Below, piece after piece: positions 17,471-27,406 of a stretch of DNA of 64,000 nucleotides. Position numbers and translations under genes: made by a program. A model generated the notes under the pieces. The model was given only the letters and a program-made list of their open reading frames with translations, was not told the origin of the DNA and did no database searches. The stretch is from EA-27 sp964396265 (lineage in GTDB: Archaea > Thermoplasmatota > Thermoplasmata > RBG-16-68-12 > EA-27): NCBI GenBank assembly GCA_964396265.1, contig CAYNEM010000002.1, forward strand, positions 62,001 to 126,000. Direction: 5' to 3'. How positions within the stretch are numbered: position 1 is the stretch's first letter; the number at the start of each line of letters is the position of its first letter.

Positions 17471-19732
17471 GTGTCGGACGATGATGGCGCGGTGGAGATC
17501 CGCCTTGCGCGGGACATTTCGTTCGTCAGCGCCACGATGATGGGGGTCGGCGCCACGGTGGGTGCCGGCATCTTCGTGCTCTTCGGGTACGCGGCGGGTG
17601 CCGCAGGGCCCGCGGTGCTCCTCGCGATCATATTCAACGGCTTGGTCGCGGGGCTGACCGCGATCACGTACGCAGACCTCGGCACGACGTTCCCGGAAGC
17701 GGGTGGCGGCTACCTGTGGGTCCGAGAGGCCTTGCCGGGCCCCGCGGCGTTCGCCGCCGGCTGGACGGTCTGGTTCGGCCACATGGTCGCGGGCGCGGTG
17801 GCCGCCCTCGGGTTCGGGCACTACGTGGCTTGGGGCCTCGAAGCGAACGGATGGCTGGGCCCTCTCAGCCGCGGCGAGGTCGCCATCCTTCTCGGCCTCG
17901 TGGTCACCTCCGCATTCGTCGCCATCGGCTATCTCGGCGTCCACTCCCGCCGCGCGAGCCTGGGCATCACGTCGTTCGTCAAGATCGCGATTCTCGTCGT
18001 GCTCGTCGCGTTCGGGCTCATGGCGATCGTCCGCGCGCCCTCGCGAAACCTCTTCCCGTTCTTCGCCGAGGGGACGGGCGGCGTGCTCTCGGCGATGGCC
18101 CTCACGTTCGTCGCATTCCAGGGCTTTGAGGTGATCGCCCAGGCCGGCGAGGAGGTGCGGGACCCCGAGCGGATGATCCCGAGGGCGATGTTCCTCTCGC
18201 TGGCAATCGTCGTCTCCCTCTACCTCATCGTCGCGTTCGTTGCGCTAGCGGCGATCGCTCCGCCCGCGGGGCAGACGGCCTGGGGCTTCCTCGGGAGCGA
18301 CCCCCGGGCCCCCATTGCGATCGTCGAGGTCGGTCGTCAGATCCTTCCCTGGTTCGGAGGCCCCCTCGTCGCGCTCGGAGGGCTCGTCGCCACGCTCCTG
18401 GCAATCGACACGACGTTGTTCTCGGCCTCGCGCTTGTCGTTCGCGATGGGGAGGGACAAGGTGCTCCCGAAGTCCTTGGGCCACGTCCACCCGAAGTACC
18501 GCGCCCCGAGCACCGCGGTCCTCGTGAGCGGCATCGTCATGTTCTTCCTGGTCCTCCTCTACGACTTGCGGGTGGTGGGCGCCACCGCGGGTCTCTCATT
18601 CCTGTTCGCGTTCATCCTCGTGAACGCATCCCTCATCCGCTGGCGATACAAACACCCGGAGGTGCGGCGAGGATTCACCGCGCCCCTTTTCCCGCTGTTT
18701 CCAGTCCTTGGGATCGCCGCCAACTTCATCCTCATCGTATACCTCGCGATGGACCCCGGAGTCGGCCGGCTCGCATGGACCGTCATGGCCCTGTGGCTGA
18801 GCCTCGGCCTTCTCCTCTACTACCCGTACCGCGGACGACGGGAACTCGCGAAGCCGCTCCCCCCACGAATCGATGTCGCGCAGCTGCTCGCGCGGGAAGT
18901 CGTCCCTGTCGAGCTCGAGAAGTTCCGCGTCCTCGTGCCCTTGCGCGAGTTCGAGAACCTCGGGCTCGTCCGCCTCGGCGCCCACGTGGCCGCCTCGAGG
19001 CGCGGCGAGCTGAGCCTGCTCAACGTCCTCGAGATCCCGCGCGGGCTCCCGCCAAAAGCAATCCGCTATCACTACGTCGACGAACGCATCCGGGGCCTCC
19101 GGAAGGTCGAACGTTTTGCCAGCGAATTCGACGTCGACACGCGCACCGTCGTCCGGATAGGCCATCTGCCTTACGAGATCCTCCTCCGGACGATCGAGGA
19201 GGAAGACGTGAACCTCCTCGTCCTCGGGTGGCGGAAGCAGCGAACCCAGACCGAATTCCGCATTATGGGCAGCACAATCGACTACATGGTGCAACGCGCC
19301 CCTTGCGACGTCGTCGTCGCGAGCACGGCGAAGTGGGACGAGGTCCGGTCCGTCCTCGTGTACGCGAGATCCTCCGAGCACGCCGGCGGCGCCGTCGAAC
19401 TTGCGCGCATCCTGGCAACCGCGTGCCACGCGCGGGTCACCATCCTCGAGGTCCAGGAGGCCGGCAGGCTTCCGCCGCCAAGTGGGGAAACGCTCGCGGA
19501 GCCCCTCCGACGGACGGGACTCGACGTCAACGTCGTGCGTGTCACCGCGAAGGAGGCCACCGTCCGCGTTGTCGAGGAGAGCGGGAAGCACGACCTCCTC
19601 GTCCTCGGGGCGGGGGAGCGTTCTGTCCTCAGCTCGTCCTCTTTCGGCCCGGTCGTGGGGGCAATCGCGCAGGTCGCCAAGTGTCCCGTCGTCGTATTCC
19701 GACGCGGGACGAAATCCTCAATCGGCGGTTGA
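17471..19732 (+). CDS. APC-family amino acid permease fused to two UspA domains
   Basis: A 753-residue protein. Residues ~1-440 form a 12-helix APC transporter, with the first-helix motif GVGATVGAGIFVLFGYA and the FVAFQGFEVIAQAGEEVRDPERMIPRA segment typical of amino acid permeases. Residues ~475-600 and ~620-750 are two universal stress protein (UspA) domains; the C-terminal one keeps the nucleotide-binding pattern LVLGAGER...SSSSFGPVVGAIAQVAKCPVVV. Such fusions occur in archaea and may couple transport to energy or nucleotide state. The GTG start fits a leaderless transcript. The 3' end overlaps the convergent mscS-like gene by 15 nt. Confidence 0.93.
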   Translation: MSDDDGAVEIRLARDISFVSATMMGVGATVGAGIFVLFGYAAGAAGPAVLLAIIFNGLVAGLTAITYADLGTTFPEAGGGYLWVREALPGPAAFAAGWTVWFGHMVAGAVAALGFGHYVAWGLEANGWLGPLSRGEVAILLGLVVTSAFVAIGYLGVHSRRASLGITSFVKIAILVVLVAFGLMAIVRAPSRNLFPFFAEGTGGVLSAMALTFVAFQGFEVIAQAGEEVRDPERMIPRAMFLSLAIVVSLYLIVAFVALAAIAPPAGQTAWGFLGSDPRAPIAIVEVGRQILPWFGGPLVALGGLVATLLAIDTTLFSASRLSFAMGRDKVLPKSLGHVHPKYRAPSTAVLVSGIVMFFLVLLYDLRVVGATAGLSFLFAFILVNASLIRWRYKHPEVRRGFTAPLFPLFPVLGIAANFILIVYLAMDPGVGRLAWTVMALWLSLGLLLYYPYRGRRELAKPLPPRIDVAQLLAREVVPVELEKFRVLVPLREFENLGLVRLGAHVAASRRGELSLLNVLEIPRGLPPKAIRYHYVDERIRGLRKVERFASEFDVDTRTVVRIGHLPYEILLRTIEEEDVNLLVLGWRKQRTQTEFRIMGSTIDYMVQRAPCDVVVASTAKWDEVRSVLVYARSSEHAGGAVELARILATACHARVTILEVQEAGRLPPPSGETLAEPLRRTGLDVNVVRVTAKEATVRVVEESGKHDLLVLGAGERSVLSSSSFGPVVGAIAQVAKCPVVVFRRGTKSSIGG

Positions 19733-21124
19733 CGTGAGCACCTTCAACTTCTTCTCATGGAACAAGTCCTGAATCGTGTAGAGGAGGGCGCTCTTCACCT
19801 GTTTCATCTGTTCCGGCTCGCTCGTGTACGCGAGAAGCTGGTGGACGATCGCATTCCCGTGCACGTCCTTCCCGAATACCGCAGGCGGGGGGGACTCCAG
19901 GATTCCGGGCGTGCGTTTGGCGGCGGCGATCAGCAGCGTCTCGACCGTCCCATGCGCGACGTTCCAACCGACCTCTACTTCGACGAAGATCGGGTGGTGC
20001 TCCGAGCGAGTGAAGTTCAGAACTGGGGCCGTGAGCACCTCGCGGTTCGGCATCGTGACGAGCTCCCCCCGACCCGTCCGCAGCTGGGTCATCGTCAGCG
20101 TGATGCCGAAGACCTCCCCCACGAGGTCCGCGCCGATCTTCACGCGGTCCCCCACGGAGAACGGGTCCGCCAGCATGAGTGCGAGGCCCGCAAACGCGTT
20201 TCGCAGGGAGTCGAACGCGATGAAGAGGATTGTGAGGACAGAAAGGAGGAATGCCACCGCAAACACGAGCATCTGGGTCCCGTCGAGCACGATGGTGAGT
20301 TCCAGGAACAGCACCACGGCGAACGACAACACGTAGATCGCGTTCCGCGTGATGGACTTGAACTGATCGAGCACCTTCGGGCCGTGCTTGCGGGACCGAG
20401 TCTTCATGTCCTCAAACACGGAATCGAACAGGCGAGCGAGGCCGAACGCGACGATCGCGCCGACCACCGCGATGCCGATGGCCTTTAGCAGGCTCTCCGA
20501 GGGAGCGCTGAGGCTCCGCCCGACGCTCTCGAGGATCGGTTTCTCGGGGACCCCGGCCGGGAGGATGATTCCGGCCCCCACGAACGAGATGAGAATCGTG
20601 CTCGCCACGACGATGTATTTGAGGACGCCCTCTGCGACGCTCCACAGTCGCGGCTGGGTGATGTGTCGGGGCTTCGCGCGGAGTTCGCCGCGGAGGAACG
20701 CCCCGTAACGGCGCATGATCTTGAGGAGGACCACCGCGACGATCCAGGTCGCCCCGACGAACAGCCCTGCAACGAACCGAAGGTTGATCTGGTCGAGGGG
20801 GGCCTTGGGCTCGGACCATCGGAGGGAAGCGATGAACAGCAGCATGTACAGAAAGATCCCGATCCAGGACCACGCAAGGAGCCGGCCGAGAAAACCGAGG
20901 GTCTCCACACTGAAGTACTTCGCACCCCACACCCGCGGATGTTCGAGCTCGTTCTCCGCGCCCAGGACGGCCTTATTCGCCTCAATCCGGCGTGAGATGT
21001 AGGCGAGGATGTACACCATGAACGCCGTCCAAGCGACCATCGCCGCGATGACGGGGAGGGTGAGCTGCGCCTCCGTCAAGAGATCCGAGCCCAGATCCAG
21101 GGCGATCCAGTCGAGAAGGGCCAC
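19718..21124 (-). CDS. MscS-family mechanosensitive ion channel
   Basis: A 468-residue membrane channel that relieves osmotic pressure. An extended set of N-terminal helices is followed by the MscS pore-helix region and the conserved AFAGLALMLADPFSVGDRVKIG stretch, then the beta domain (GEVFGITLTMTQLRTGRGELVTMPN). The start is GTG at 21124, with a TATA-like box (TTTATG, 21150-21155) centred 28 nt upstream. The gene is convergent with the APC-UspA gene (15-nt overlap) and in tandem with the large protein at 21170-25060, from which it is separated by 45 nt containing this promoter. Confidence 0.92.
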   Translation of the reverse strand: MALLDWIALDLGSDLLTEAQLTLPVIAAMVAWTAFMVYILAYISRRIEANKAVLGAENELEHPRVWGAKYFSVETLGFLGRLLAWSWIGIFLYMLLFIASLRWSEPKAPLDQINLRFVAGLFVGATWIVAVVLLKIMRRYGAFLRGELRAKPRHITQPRLWSVAEGVLKYIVVASTILISFVGAGIILPAGVPEKPILESVGRSLSAPSESLLKAIGIAVVGAIVAFGLARLFDSVFEDMKTRSRKHGPKVLDQFKSITRNAIYVLSFAVVLFLELTIVLDGTQMLVFAVAFLLSVLTILFIAFDSLRNAFAGLALMLADPFSVGDRVKIGADLVGEVFGITLTMTQLRTGRGELVTMPNREVLTAPVLNFTRSEHHPIFVEVEVGWNVAHGTVETLLIAAAKRTPGILESPPPAVFGKDVHGNAIVHQLLAYTSEPEQMKQVKSALLYTIQDLFHEKKLKVLTSTAD

Positions 21125-21169
21125 GGGCCGGGCATCGAAGGCCGCCGCTCATAAAGCTATCCGGGTCAA

Positions 21170-24100
21170 TCAGTACGGGTGGAACGACCCACGGAGCAAC
21201 CACAAGGACCCGCCCATGCCCGCGGGCCCGCCAAACAGTACCCCGAACGGTTTGGGCAGGTCCATGTAGACGCCGAAGTTGACCTCCCAGGTCCCCCAGG
21301 CTTGGCCCAAGACGCTGCCAATCCAGGCGAGATTCGCCTCGATCTGAGCCGCCACTCGCAGCTGGAATTCCAGGCCGATCGATTTGAGAACGGCGCGCAC
21401 TGGGAGGGGGAGCTCGACGGAAACGTGGACCTCGACCCGGATGAATAGGTGCTCGAGGAGGTTCACGGGCATCTCCTGGAAATCCACAAACGCGAGGGGG
21501 CTCAACAGCGCTCGGAGGTATGCCGCGACGTTGGCGGCGATCCACGCAACGATCCCCGCCAGGGCCGTACCGTCCGCGACGAACGCGAGGCGGAAGCCGG
21601 TGCCGAGGGGGCTCATGGTTCCGATGTTGAATTCCGCCTCGATGTAGACGGAGAGCTCGACGAGGTCGTCCCCGTGCTTCTCGACGATGGCAAGGACGTT
21701 CTCCGAAAAGTGACGGAGGAGCGATTCCGAAAACCGGATGACGTACTCCAGCGACAGCCCCATGCCGTCGACGTCGTGGAACGCCTGCGAGATCGTGGTC
21801 AGGAGCAGGTCGAACACGATTGCCAAGGGGTCCGTCGTGATGAGGATCTCGAATCCGATCTCGATCTCGATGTCCCCGTACGGGGGGATGGGGATCCAGC
21901 CGATCGGGATGGAATAGGAGTACGATAGGTACGGTTCGAGGACGAGGGCCTCGAGGTCCATCCTCCACCAGTCGTCCCACTCCGCCTGACCGACGAGGAC
22001 GTAGTCCTGAACCAGGCGAAGGGGGTCAAGGTCGGCATCGAGATGGTAGGGACCGAGGGAGACCTCCCACGACGCGAGCACATCGTACCGGACGTCCGCC
22101 GGCATCCGAACCTCGCCGAGATCCACGAACGCCGCGCTGGCCACGAGGGTGCCCGTGTCCACAGTCACCCCGAGCTCCCGGCCGTCCGCGCCGTTCACGA
22201 CGAACCGCCACGACATCCCGTACGCTTCGACCGAGAACGTCTTCTCGGGGAACGCGTCCACGACGACGTCGGCGACCGATAGGATCTCTTGCAACGCGCC
22301 GACGGCGACCTGGTACAGTAGGTCGACGATGGTCCGCATGACCTCGGTCAGAACCTTGACCACCGTGTGGACGAAACTAAGGATCGGCTCTAGCGATTCC
22401 ATCAGGACGCGCACGACCGTCCGCAAGGCATCCATGACCCACGAGGCCAACTGGGAAAGCGCCTCCCACGCCACGTCGAGGAACTTGAGGAGGAGGTTCC
22501 AAGAGTCGCCGAGAATGTCGTTGGAGTTGTGGTACTTCACCCCGGTCAGGTTCCAGCCGGAATAGGCGTCCACCGTGATCGTGAAGTCGAGCGGCCACGC
22601 TTTCTCCACGACCGCGGGCTCGAGGCCTTCCGGACCGATGAGGACCGCACTCTCCGTCTCCGCGCGAACGGTCAGAAGGCCGAGGACGTTGACGGTCCAC
22701 CGCGTCCCGAACGGGCGGCTCGCTCTCTCGAAGGGGCGCGTGTAATGGACGTTGGGCGTGTCGGGCCCGACGGGGATCGCCGTGGGGTCCACGATCTCGA
22801 TCCACAATCCGGGGCCACCCGGAAGTCCGATGCGGCGGAGCAAGGGTGGTTCGTGGTGAACCCGGAATCGTTCCAGGGATCGTTGCTTGGGATTCCGGGG
22901 GTCCCACAGTTCGAACGCCCCAAGGCTCGTCGCGATGGAGGCCTCGGCGGAGGCAATCGCAACCCCTGCCGCGCTCTCCTGCATGACGCGATGAATCGTG
23001 TCCCTGGCAAGCAGAAGCCATCCGCCCGCCCCTACCGCGGCCGCCCGGAGGTTCTCCCGGAGCGCCCTTGACGCCGGCAGGGCCGTGTCGTTCGTCACCA
23101 CCAACGCGTTGCGCCACGTCGCGATGTCCCCTTCTCGGGCCTCGGAGAAGGCCCGCGGGGCCCAGCCCATGGCGGACACGTCGTCGCAGATCATCTGTCG
23201 AAGGGCGCTCTTTTGGGCATCGGAGAGCGTTTGGAAATCCGGATCGCCGGCGGTGCGGGCGGTCAGGTCTTCGATGAGGGCCGCCTCGCTGTTCGCGATC
23301 TGTGCCGACTCGTCCGCGAGGATCGAATAGGAAGCGACGAGGTGGTCCACGAGCCCCCAGATCATCGCCTTGGCGGCGTCCCAGAGGTGTCGCATGAGGG
23401 AGTCGACCGCGTTCGGATCCGAGCGGAACCACTCGGCCGCGTCATCCACCGCCTCTTCGACGCGTGCCGCGACCGCCGCCAGGAACGTGATCTCGTCCTT
23501 CGGATCGACAGGGCCGGACGCGGTCTCGGCGAGGAGTCCCGCCAACACGGCATCCCGCGCGAGCTTGGCGGCGACATCGTTCGCGAGGTCGCGGATCCCC
23601 TCGTGGATGCGGCGTGCGTCCCCGGCGAAGGTCGGGTAGTACGCGACCCAGAACGCGTCGAGGGACCGCGACAGAAGGTCCTTCCGCGCAAAGGGGATTG
23701 TGAACGCGTGCGCCGGGACCGAGATGCGGATCGATGAGGACCCGTTCGGGACGTCGTACCCCCGGTCCGGCAGCGAAGCCGTGACGGGGCCGAGATACGT
23801 GGTCGGGGTCCCCGAGTCCCGGAAGAGGACATGCAGGTACTCCAGAATGTACTCCGCCTCTTCCGGCGGGTTGTCCAGGAGCCAGTCCAGGAAGTCGTCA
23901 AACGTCTTCGCGGCACCCTCGGCGGTTTTCGTCAACCAGTCCGCGAGGGGCGTGAGGCCCAGGTAGTCGAGGTGTTTGAGGACGGCGTCGTCCGCCAGGG
24001 CCGCGACCGCCTGGGCGAGGAGGGCCCCCATGTGGAGCCCCCGCGTGTCGAGGCCCGTGTACAGCGCATAGAGGTCGACGGCGTCTAGGGACCCGCTGGC

Positions 24101-25060
24101 CGCGTATCGCTCGAGGAGGTCGGCGAGCGGGCGGCCCGCCGTCCCGTGCGCGACATCGATCGCCGCGGCGGCGACGGGGTCGTACGCGCGGAAGCTCCGA
24201 ATCTCCTCGAGGAGGATCGCGAGGTTGACCGCCGATTCCACATCCTGCGCGGTCAGCACATCCGCGGCCGTCGTTTCCGGCCTGGCGGCGGATGCGAATC
24301 CGTCGAGAATGCGGAACTGCACGACCGTCGTGAGGATCGCCTTCACGGTCCGCCCGACGCCCGTCACGTCCCCCACACCCGTGCGCACGAGCTGCTCGAT
24401 CTTCGCCTCCATCAGCGGGGCGGGAACCGGGACGAGGGTCTGGAGGGGCGCCCAGCGCCCGACCGTGACGCCTTCGAGCGAGAAGGTATAGTTCACGTAT
24501 CCGTGGACCGAGAAATACGCGAGCCGGTCAAGTACCGTCCAATCGTCCGGGGCGCTCGGGTCTGGGACCTCGACCGGGGTGTCGCCCACGAAGTCCAGGT
24601 CCGTCGCGTTCGGCGGCGCGATGTCCATGAGCCTGCGCCCTGTAAGGCGGAGGTCGCCGCCGTAATCCTCGATGCGAATGGCGACGCTGCGAACCGTCCG
24701 CGGGAAGTGTGTGGAGAGGTAGTCCGCAAGTGTCTCCCGGAAGAGGAGACGGATCTTCGTCTCGTTCACAAGGCCATCCGTCCCCCTACGGATTGCGTCG
24801 ACCGCGAGGTGCTGCGCCTGCGCAAGGACCTCGGCGTGGACCGCGTCGGCGACTTCGCCCAGCGCCTCCAGCCGTGCCTCGCGCAGCCGGCGCGAGGCTT
24901 CGTCCTGCGCGAACCTGGCGGAATACAACGCCGTGAGACCCGTGGAGAGAAGGAGGAGGACCGCGACGAGGGCGAATGGCACGCGACCCTTGGAATCCCC
25001 GCGCAACATGCGTCGGACTCTCGCGGCCCAATAGAAAGCGGTTCGCCGTACATGCAGCAT
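21170..25060 (-). CDS. Large membrane-anchored extracytoplasmic protein, DUF7286-like
   Basis: A 1296-residue protein. After a basic N-terminus (MLHVRRTAFYWAARVRRMLRGD) comes SKGRVPFALVAVLLLLSTG, a single hydrophobic segment with the RVPFALV motif I associate with haloarchaeal DUF7286 proteins; this recognition is from memory. A long, mostly helical extracytoplasmic region follows (residues ~60-700), then a beta-rich C-terminal region with many amphipathic alternating strands. No catalytic motif and no C-terminal anchor were seen. Purines (GAGAGGAA) just before the ATG may serve as ribosome-binding site. Function is unknown; a cell-surface or pilus-related role is possible. Confidence 0.75.
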   Translation of the reverse strand: MLHVRRTAFYWAARVRRMLRGDSKGRVPFALVAVLLLLSTGLTALYSARFAQDEASRRLREARLEALGEVADAVHAEVLAQAQHLAVDAIRRGTDGLVNETKIRLLFRETLADYLSTHFPRTVRSVAIRIEDYGGDLRLTGRRLMDIAPPNATDLDFVGDTPVEVPDPSAPDDWTVLDRLAYFSVHGYVNYTFSLEGVTVGRWAPLQTLVPVPAPLMEAKIEQLVRTGVGDVTGVGRTVKAILTTVVQFRILDGFASAARPETTAADVLTAQDVESAVNLAILLEEIRSFRAYDPVAAAAIDVAHGTAGRPLADLLERYAASGSLDAVDLYALYTGLDTRGLHMGALLAQAVAALADDAVLKHLDYLGLTPLADWLTKTAEGAAKTFDDFLDWLLDNPPEEAEYILEYLHVLFRDSGTPTTYLGPVTASLPDRGYDVPNGSSSIRISVPAHAFTIPFARKDLLSRSLDAFWVAYYPTFAGDARRIHEGIRDLANDVAAKLARDAVLAGLLAETASGPVDPKDEITFLAAVAARVEEAVDDAAEWFRSDPNAVDSLMRHLWDAAKAMIWGLVDHLVASYSILADESAQIANSEAALIEDLTARTAGDPDFQTLSDAQKSALRQMICDDVSAMGWAPRAFSEAREGDIATWRNALVVTNDTALPASRALRENLRAAAVGAGGWLLLARDTIHRVMQESAAGVAIASAEASIATSLGAFELWDPRNPKQRSLERFRVHHEPPLLRRIGLPGGPGLWIEIVDPTAIPVGPDTPNVHYTRPFERASRPFGTRWTVNVLGLLTVRAETESAVLIGPEGLEPAVVEKAWPLDFTITVDAYSGWNLTGVKYHNSNDILGDSWNLLLKFLDVAWEALSQLASWVMDALRTVVRVLMESLEPILSFVHTVVKVLTEVMRTIVDLLYQVAVGALQEILSVADVVVDAFPEKTFSVEAYGMSWRFVVNGADGRELGVTVDTGTLVASAAFVDLGEVRMPADVRYDVLASWEVSLGPYHLDADLDPLRLVQDYVLVGQAEWDDWWRMDLEALVLEPYLSYSYSIPIGWIPIPPYGDIEIEIGFEILITTDPLAIVFDLLLTTISQAFHDVDGMGLSLEYVIRFSESLLRHFSENVLAIVEKHGDDLVELSVYIEAEFNIGTMSPLGTGFRLAFVADGTALAGIVAWIAANVAAYLRALLSPLAFVDFQEMPVNLLEHLFIRVEVHVSVELPLPVRAVLKSIGLEFQLRVAAQIEANLAWIGSVLGQAWGTWEVNFGVYMDLPKPFGVLFGGPAGMGGSLWLLRGSFHPY

Positions 25061-25157
25061 TTCCTCTCATTCCGGCGGGGAACGGCCCTTGGCACCTGCT
25101 AGCCTGCGTGAATTCCCACGAGCCCCCCCACCGCCAAGGTTCATCTGAGCCACCCCG

Positions 25158-26018
25158 TTGGCGGCGACCGTGCACTTCCGGGCCGGCCCGCGTTGGCTCG
25201 CGATCCTCCTCGCCGCCGCGATCGTGCTTCTGGCGGTGGGCGCCTACCTCTCGTTCCCCCGCGCATTCATCCTCATGGCGACCACCACGAGCACGCGGGA
25301 CACGGGGCTGCTGCCCTACCTCCTCCCCGAGTTCACGCGGGACACCGGGATCGAGGTGCGGTACCTTGCGGTGGGGACCGGCCAGGCCTTGGACGCGGGC
25401 CGCCGAGGAGATGCCGACGTCGTGATGGTGCACTCCCCGCCCCTCGAGGACGCGTTCATGGCTGCCGGCGAGGGACTGTGCCGGAACCTTGTGATGTACA
25501 ATCGCTTCGTGATCGTGGGTCCTGCGTTAGATCCCGCGGGGGTGCGCGGCGCGACGAACGCGACGGACGCCTTCCACCGGATCTACAACGACACGGCGCG
25601 GTTTGAGTCCCGCGATGACAACTCGGGGACGCACAACAAGGAGCGCGAGCTGTGGGCAGACCTTGGCCTCGATCCTTCGACGTTCGGCCCGTGGTATGAG
25701 AAGACGGAGCAGGGCATGGGAGCCACCCTAACCCTCGCGGAAGAGCGTGACGCGTACACGTTGTCCGATGACGGGACGTGGTACGCTCGCGTGACGACCC
25801 TGCCCCACCTCGCACTCCTTTACGACCGCCCGGACGACATCCTCCGGAACCAGTATTCCGTGATCCCGGTCAACCCCGCCGTCCATCCCGGCGTCAAGTC
25901 GGAGCACGCGGTCGTATTCGCGCAGTGGCTCGTGGGCACGCGGGGCCAGTCCCTGATCGCGGCCTTCACGGTGAACGGACACCCCATCTTCACCCCGAAC
26001 GGCGTCGGGGTGTGCTGA
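25158..26018 (+). CDS. tupA: Tungstate/molybdate ABC transporter substrate-binding protein (TupA-like)
   Basis: A 286-residue lipid- or membrane-anchored binding protein for tungstate (or a related oxyanion). It has an N-terminal hydrophobic segment (WLAILLAAAIVLLAVGAYL) and then the TupA landmarks TTTSTRDTGLLPYLLPEF, DVVMVHSP, NRFVIVGP and SRDDNSGTHNKE, whose Ser/Thr residues bind the oxyanion. The start is TTG at 25158 as the frame opens; GTG at 25170 is equally plausible. It is followed after 3 nt by tupB. Tungsten import suits an anaerobe using tungsten or molybdenum oxidoreductases, which is inference. Confidence 0.92.
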   Translation: MAATVHFRAGPRWLAILLAAAIVLLAVGAYLSFPRAFILMATTTSTRDTGLLPYLLPEFTRDTGIEVRYLAVGTGQALDAGRRGDADVVMVHSPPLEDAFMAAGEGLCRNLVMYNRFVIVGPALDPAGVRGATNATDAFHRIYNDTARFESRDDNSGTHNKERELWADLGLDPSTFGPWYEKTEQGMGATLTLAEERDAYTLSDDGTWYARVTTLPHLALLYDRPDDILRNQYSVIPVNPAVHPGVKSEHAVVFAQWLVGTRGQSLIAAFTVNGHPIFTPNGVGVC

Positions 26019-26021
26019 ACA

Positions 26022-26666
26022 ATGTCGGGGGACATCGGCGGAATCGCTGCCCTTTCCCTGTTCGTGTCAGGAACGTCGACCCTGATCTCCACCCTGATTG
26101 CGGTCCCCCTCGGCGTCTTCCTCGGGCTGCATGAAATCGGAAGCCAGCGGCTTCTGCGGACGATCCTCTTCACGCTTTATGGCCTCCCGCCGGTCCTGGC
26201 GGGCCTCCTCGTCTTCCTGCTTCTCTCGCGCTCCGGGCCCCTCGGCGCCCTGGGGCTTCTTTACACACCTCTGGGCATGATCTTCGCGCAGGTCGTGGTC
26301 GTCACACCCATCATCCTCGGCGTCACGACCTCTGTCGTCGCGACGGTGGAACGGCGGGTGAAGGACACCGCGTTCGTCCTCGGTGCGGACCGTCGTCAGG
26401 TGTCCTGGACCGTCCTCCGCGAGGGTTTCGCGGGCATCCTCACGGCGGTGATGGTCGGGTTTGGGCGCGCGATCTCCGAGGTCGGTGCCGTGTTCATCGT
26501 CGGCGGGCACATCGAGGGTCGGACACAAGTCCTCACGACGTCGATCATCACGGACATTCAACAGGCCGAGTACGCGCAGGCGGTCGGGCTCGGCGTAATC
26601 CTTCTTGTGATCGCCGGTGTCGTGTATTCACTGCTGTATCGACTGCAGGAGAGGACGCTGCCATGA
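26022..26666 (+). CDS. tupB: Tungstate ABC transporter permease (TupB-like)
   Basis: A 214-residue permease with about five to six hydrophobic helices and the oxyanion-transporter permease core. It keeps the EAA-type cytoplasmic loop (DTAFVLGADRRQVSWTVLREGFAGILTAVMVGFGRAISEVGAVFIVGGHI). Its size and the FGRAISEVGAV segment match TupB/WtpB-type proteins. It lies 3 nt behind tupA, and its stop overlaps the tupC ATG (ATGA), so the three genes form one operon. Confidence 0.92.
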   Translation: MSGDIGGIAALSLFVSGTSTLISTLIAVPLGVFLGLHEIGSQRLLRTILFTLYGLPPVLAGLLVFLLLSRSGPLGALGLLYTPLGMIFAQVVVVTPIILGVTTSVVATVERRVKDTAFVLGADRRQVSWTVLREGFAGILTAVMVGFGRAISEVGAVFIVGGHIEGRTQVLTTSIITDIQQAEYAQAVGLGVILLVIAGVVYSLLYRLQERTLP

Positions 26667-27397
26667 CCATGGCGCTGGACGTGGCAGGGCTCCACAAAGC
26701 GTTCGGCTCGCGGAAGGTCTTGAGGGCGATCGACCTCCGAGTACCCGCGGGCGAGGTGTTCGCCCTCGTCGGCCCGAGCGGGGCGGGCAAGACGACCCTC
26801 CTTCGATGCATCGGCTTCCTGTTGAGTCCGGATGGCGGCGTCGTGCGCTTCGACGGGCGGGAGGCCCCCGCTGCGCCCACGGACCGGCTCGCCCTGCGGC
26901 GGCGAATCGGCATGGTGGCCCAGAATCCTCTCCTGTTCCGGGGCACCGTGTTCCACAACGTCTCGTATGGCCTGTGCGTTCGAGGCGTGGAGGATCCCTC
27001 GCTGTCGGAGCAGACTGGGAAGGCCCTCGCGGCGGTGGGGCTTTCGGACCGTGCGGAGTCCCAGGCTTCCCGACTGTCGGCCGGCGAGGCCCAGCGCGTC
27101 GCGTTCGCCCGTGCAATCGTCGTTCGTCCCGATCTCCTGCTCCTCGACGAGTTCACCGCCAACCTCGACCCCGCGAACGTCGCGCACCTCGAGAAAGGGA
27201 TCACCGCATATCACGAGGAGACGGGGGCCACGATCTTTGCGGTGACGCACAACCTGTTCCAGGCACGGCGGGTGGCATCGCGTGCGGGCTTGCTCCTAGC
27301 AGGAGAGATCATCGAAGCATCAGACGTTGCGACGTTCTTCTCGGGTCCTACTGACCCGCGGACCCGCGCGTTCGTGAACGGTGAGATGCCATACTGA
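26663..27397 (+). CDS. tupC: Tungstate ABC transporter ATP-binding protein (TupC-like)
   Basis: A 244-residue ABC ATPase: Walker A GPSGAGKTT, Q-loop MVAQNPLLFRGTVFHN, signature LSAGEAQRVAFARAI (SAGE instead of SGGE), and Walker B LLLDEFTANLD. Its length shows it lacks the C-terminal regulatory TOBE/MOP domain. The ATG overlaps the tupB stop by 4 nt. It is convergent with the aEF1B gene, with 9 nt between the stops. Confidence 0.93.
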   Translation: MTMALDVAGLHKAFGSRKVLRAIDLRVPAGEVFALVGPSGAGKTTLLRCIGFLLSPDGGVVRFDGREAPAAPTDRLALRRRIGMVAQNPLLFRGTVFHNVSYGLCVRGVEDPSLSEQTGKALAAVGLSDRAESQASRLSAGEAQRVAFARAIVVRPDLLLLDEFTANLDPANVAHLEKGITAYHEETGATIFAVTHNLFQARRVASRAGLLLAGEIIEASDVATFFSGPTDPRTRAFVNGEMPY

Positions 27398-27406
27398 ACG
27401 ACCCGA

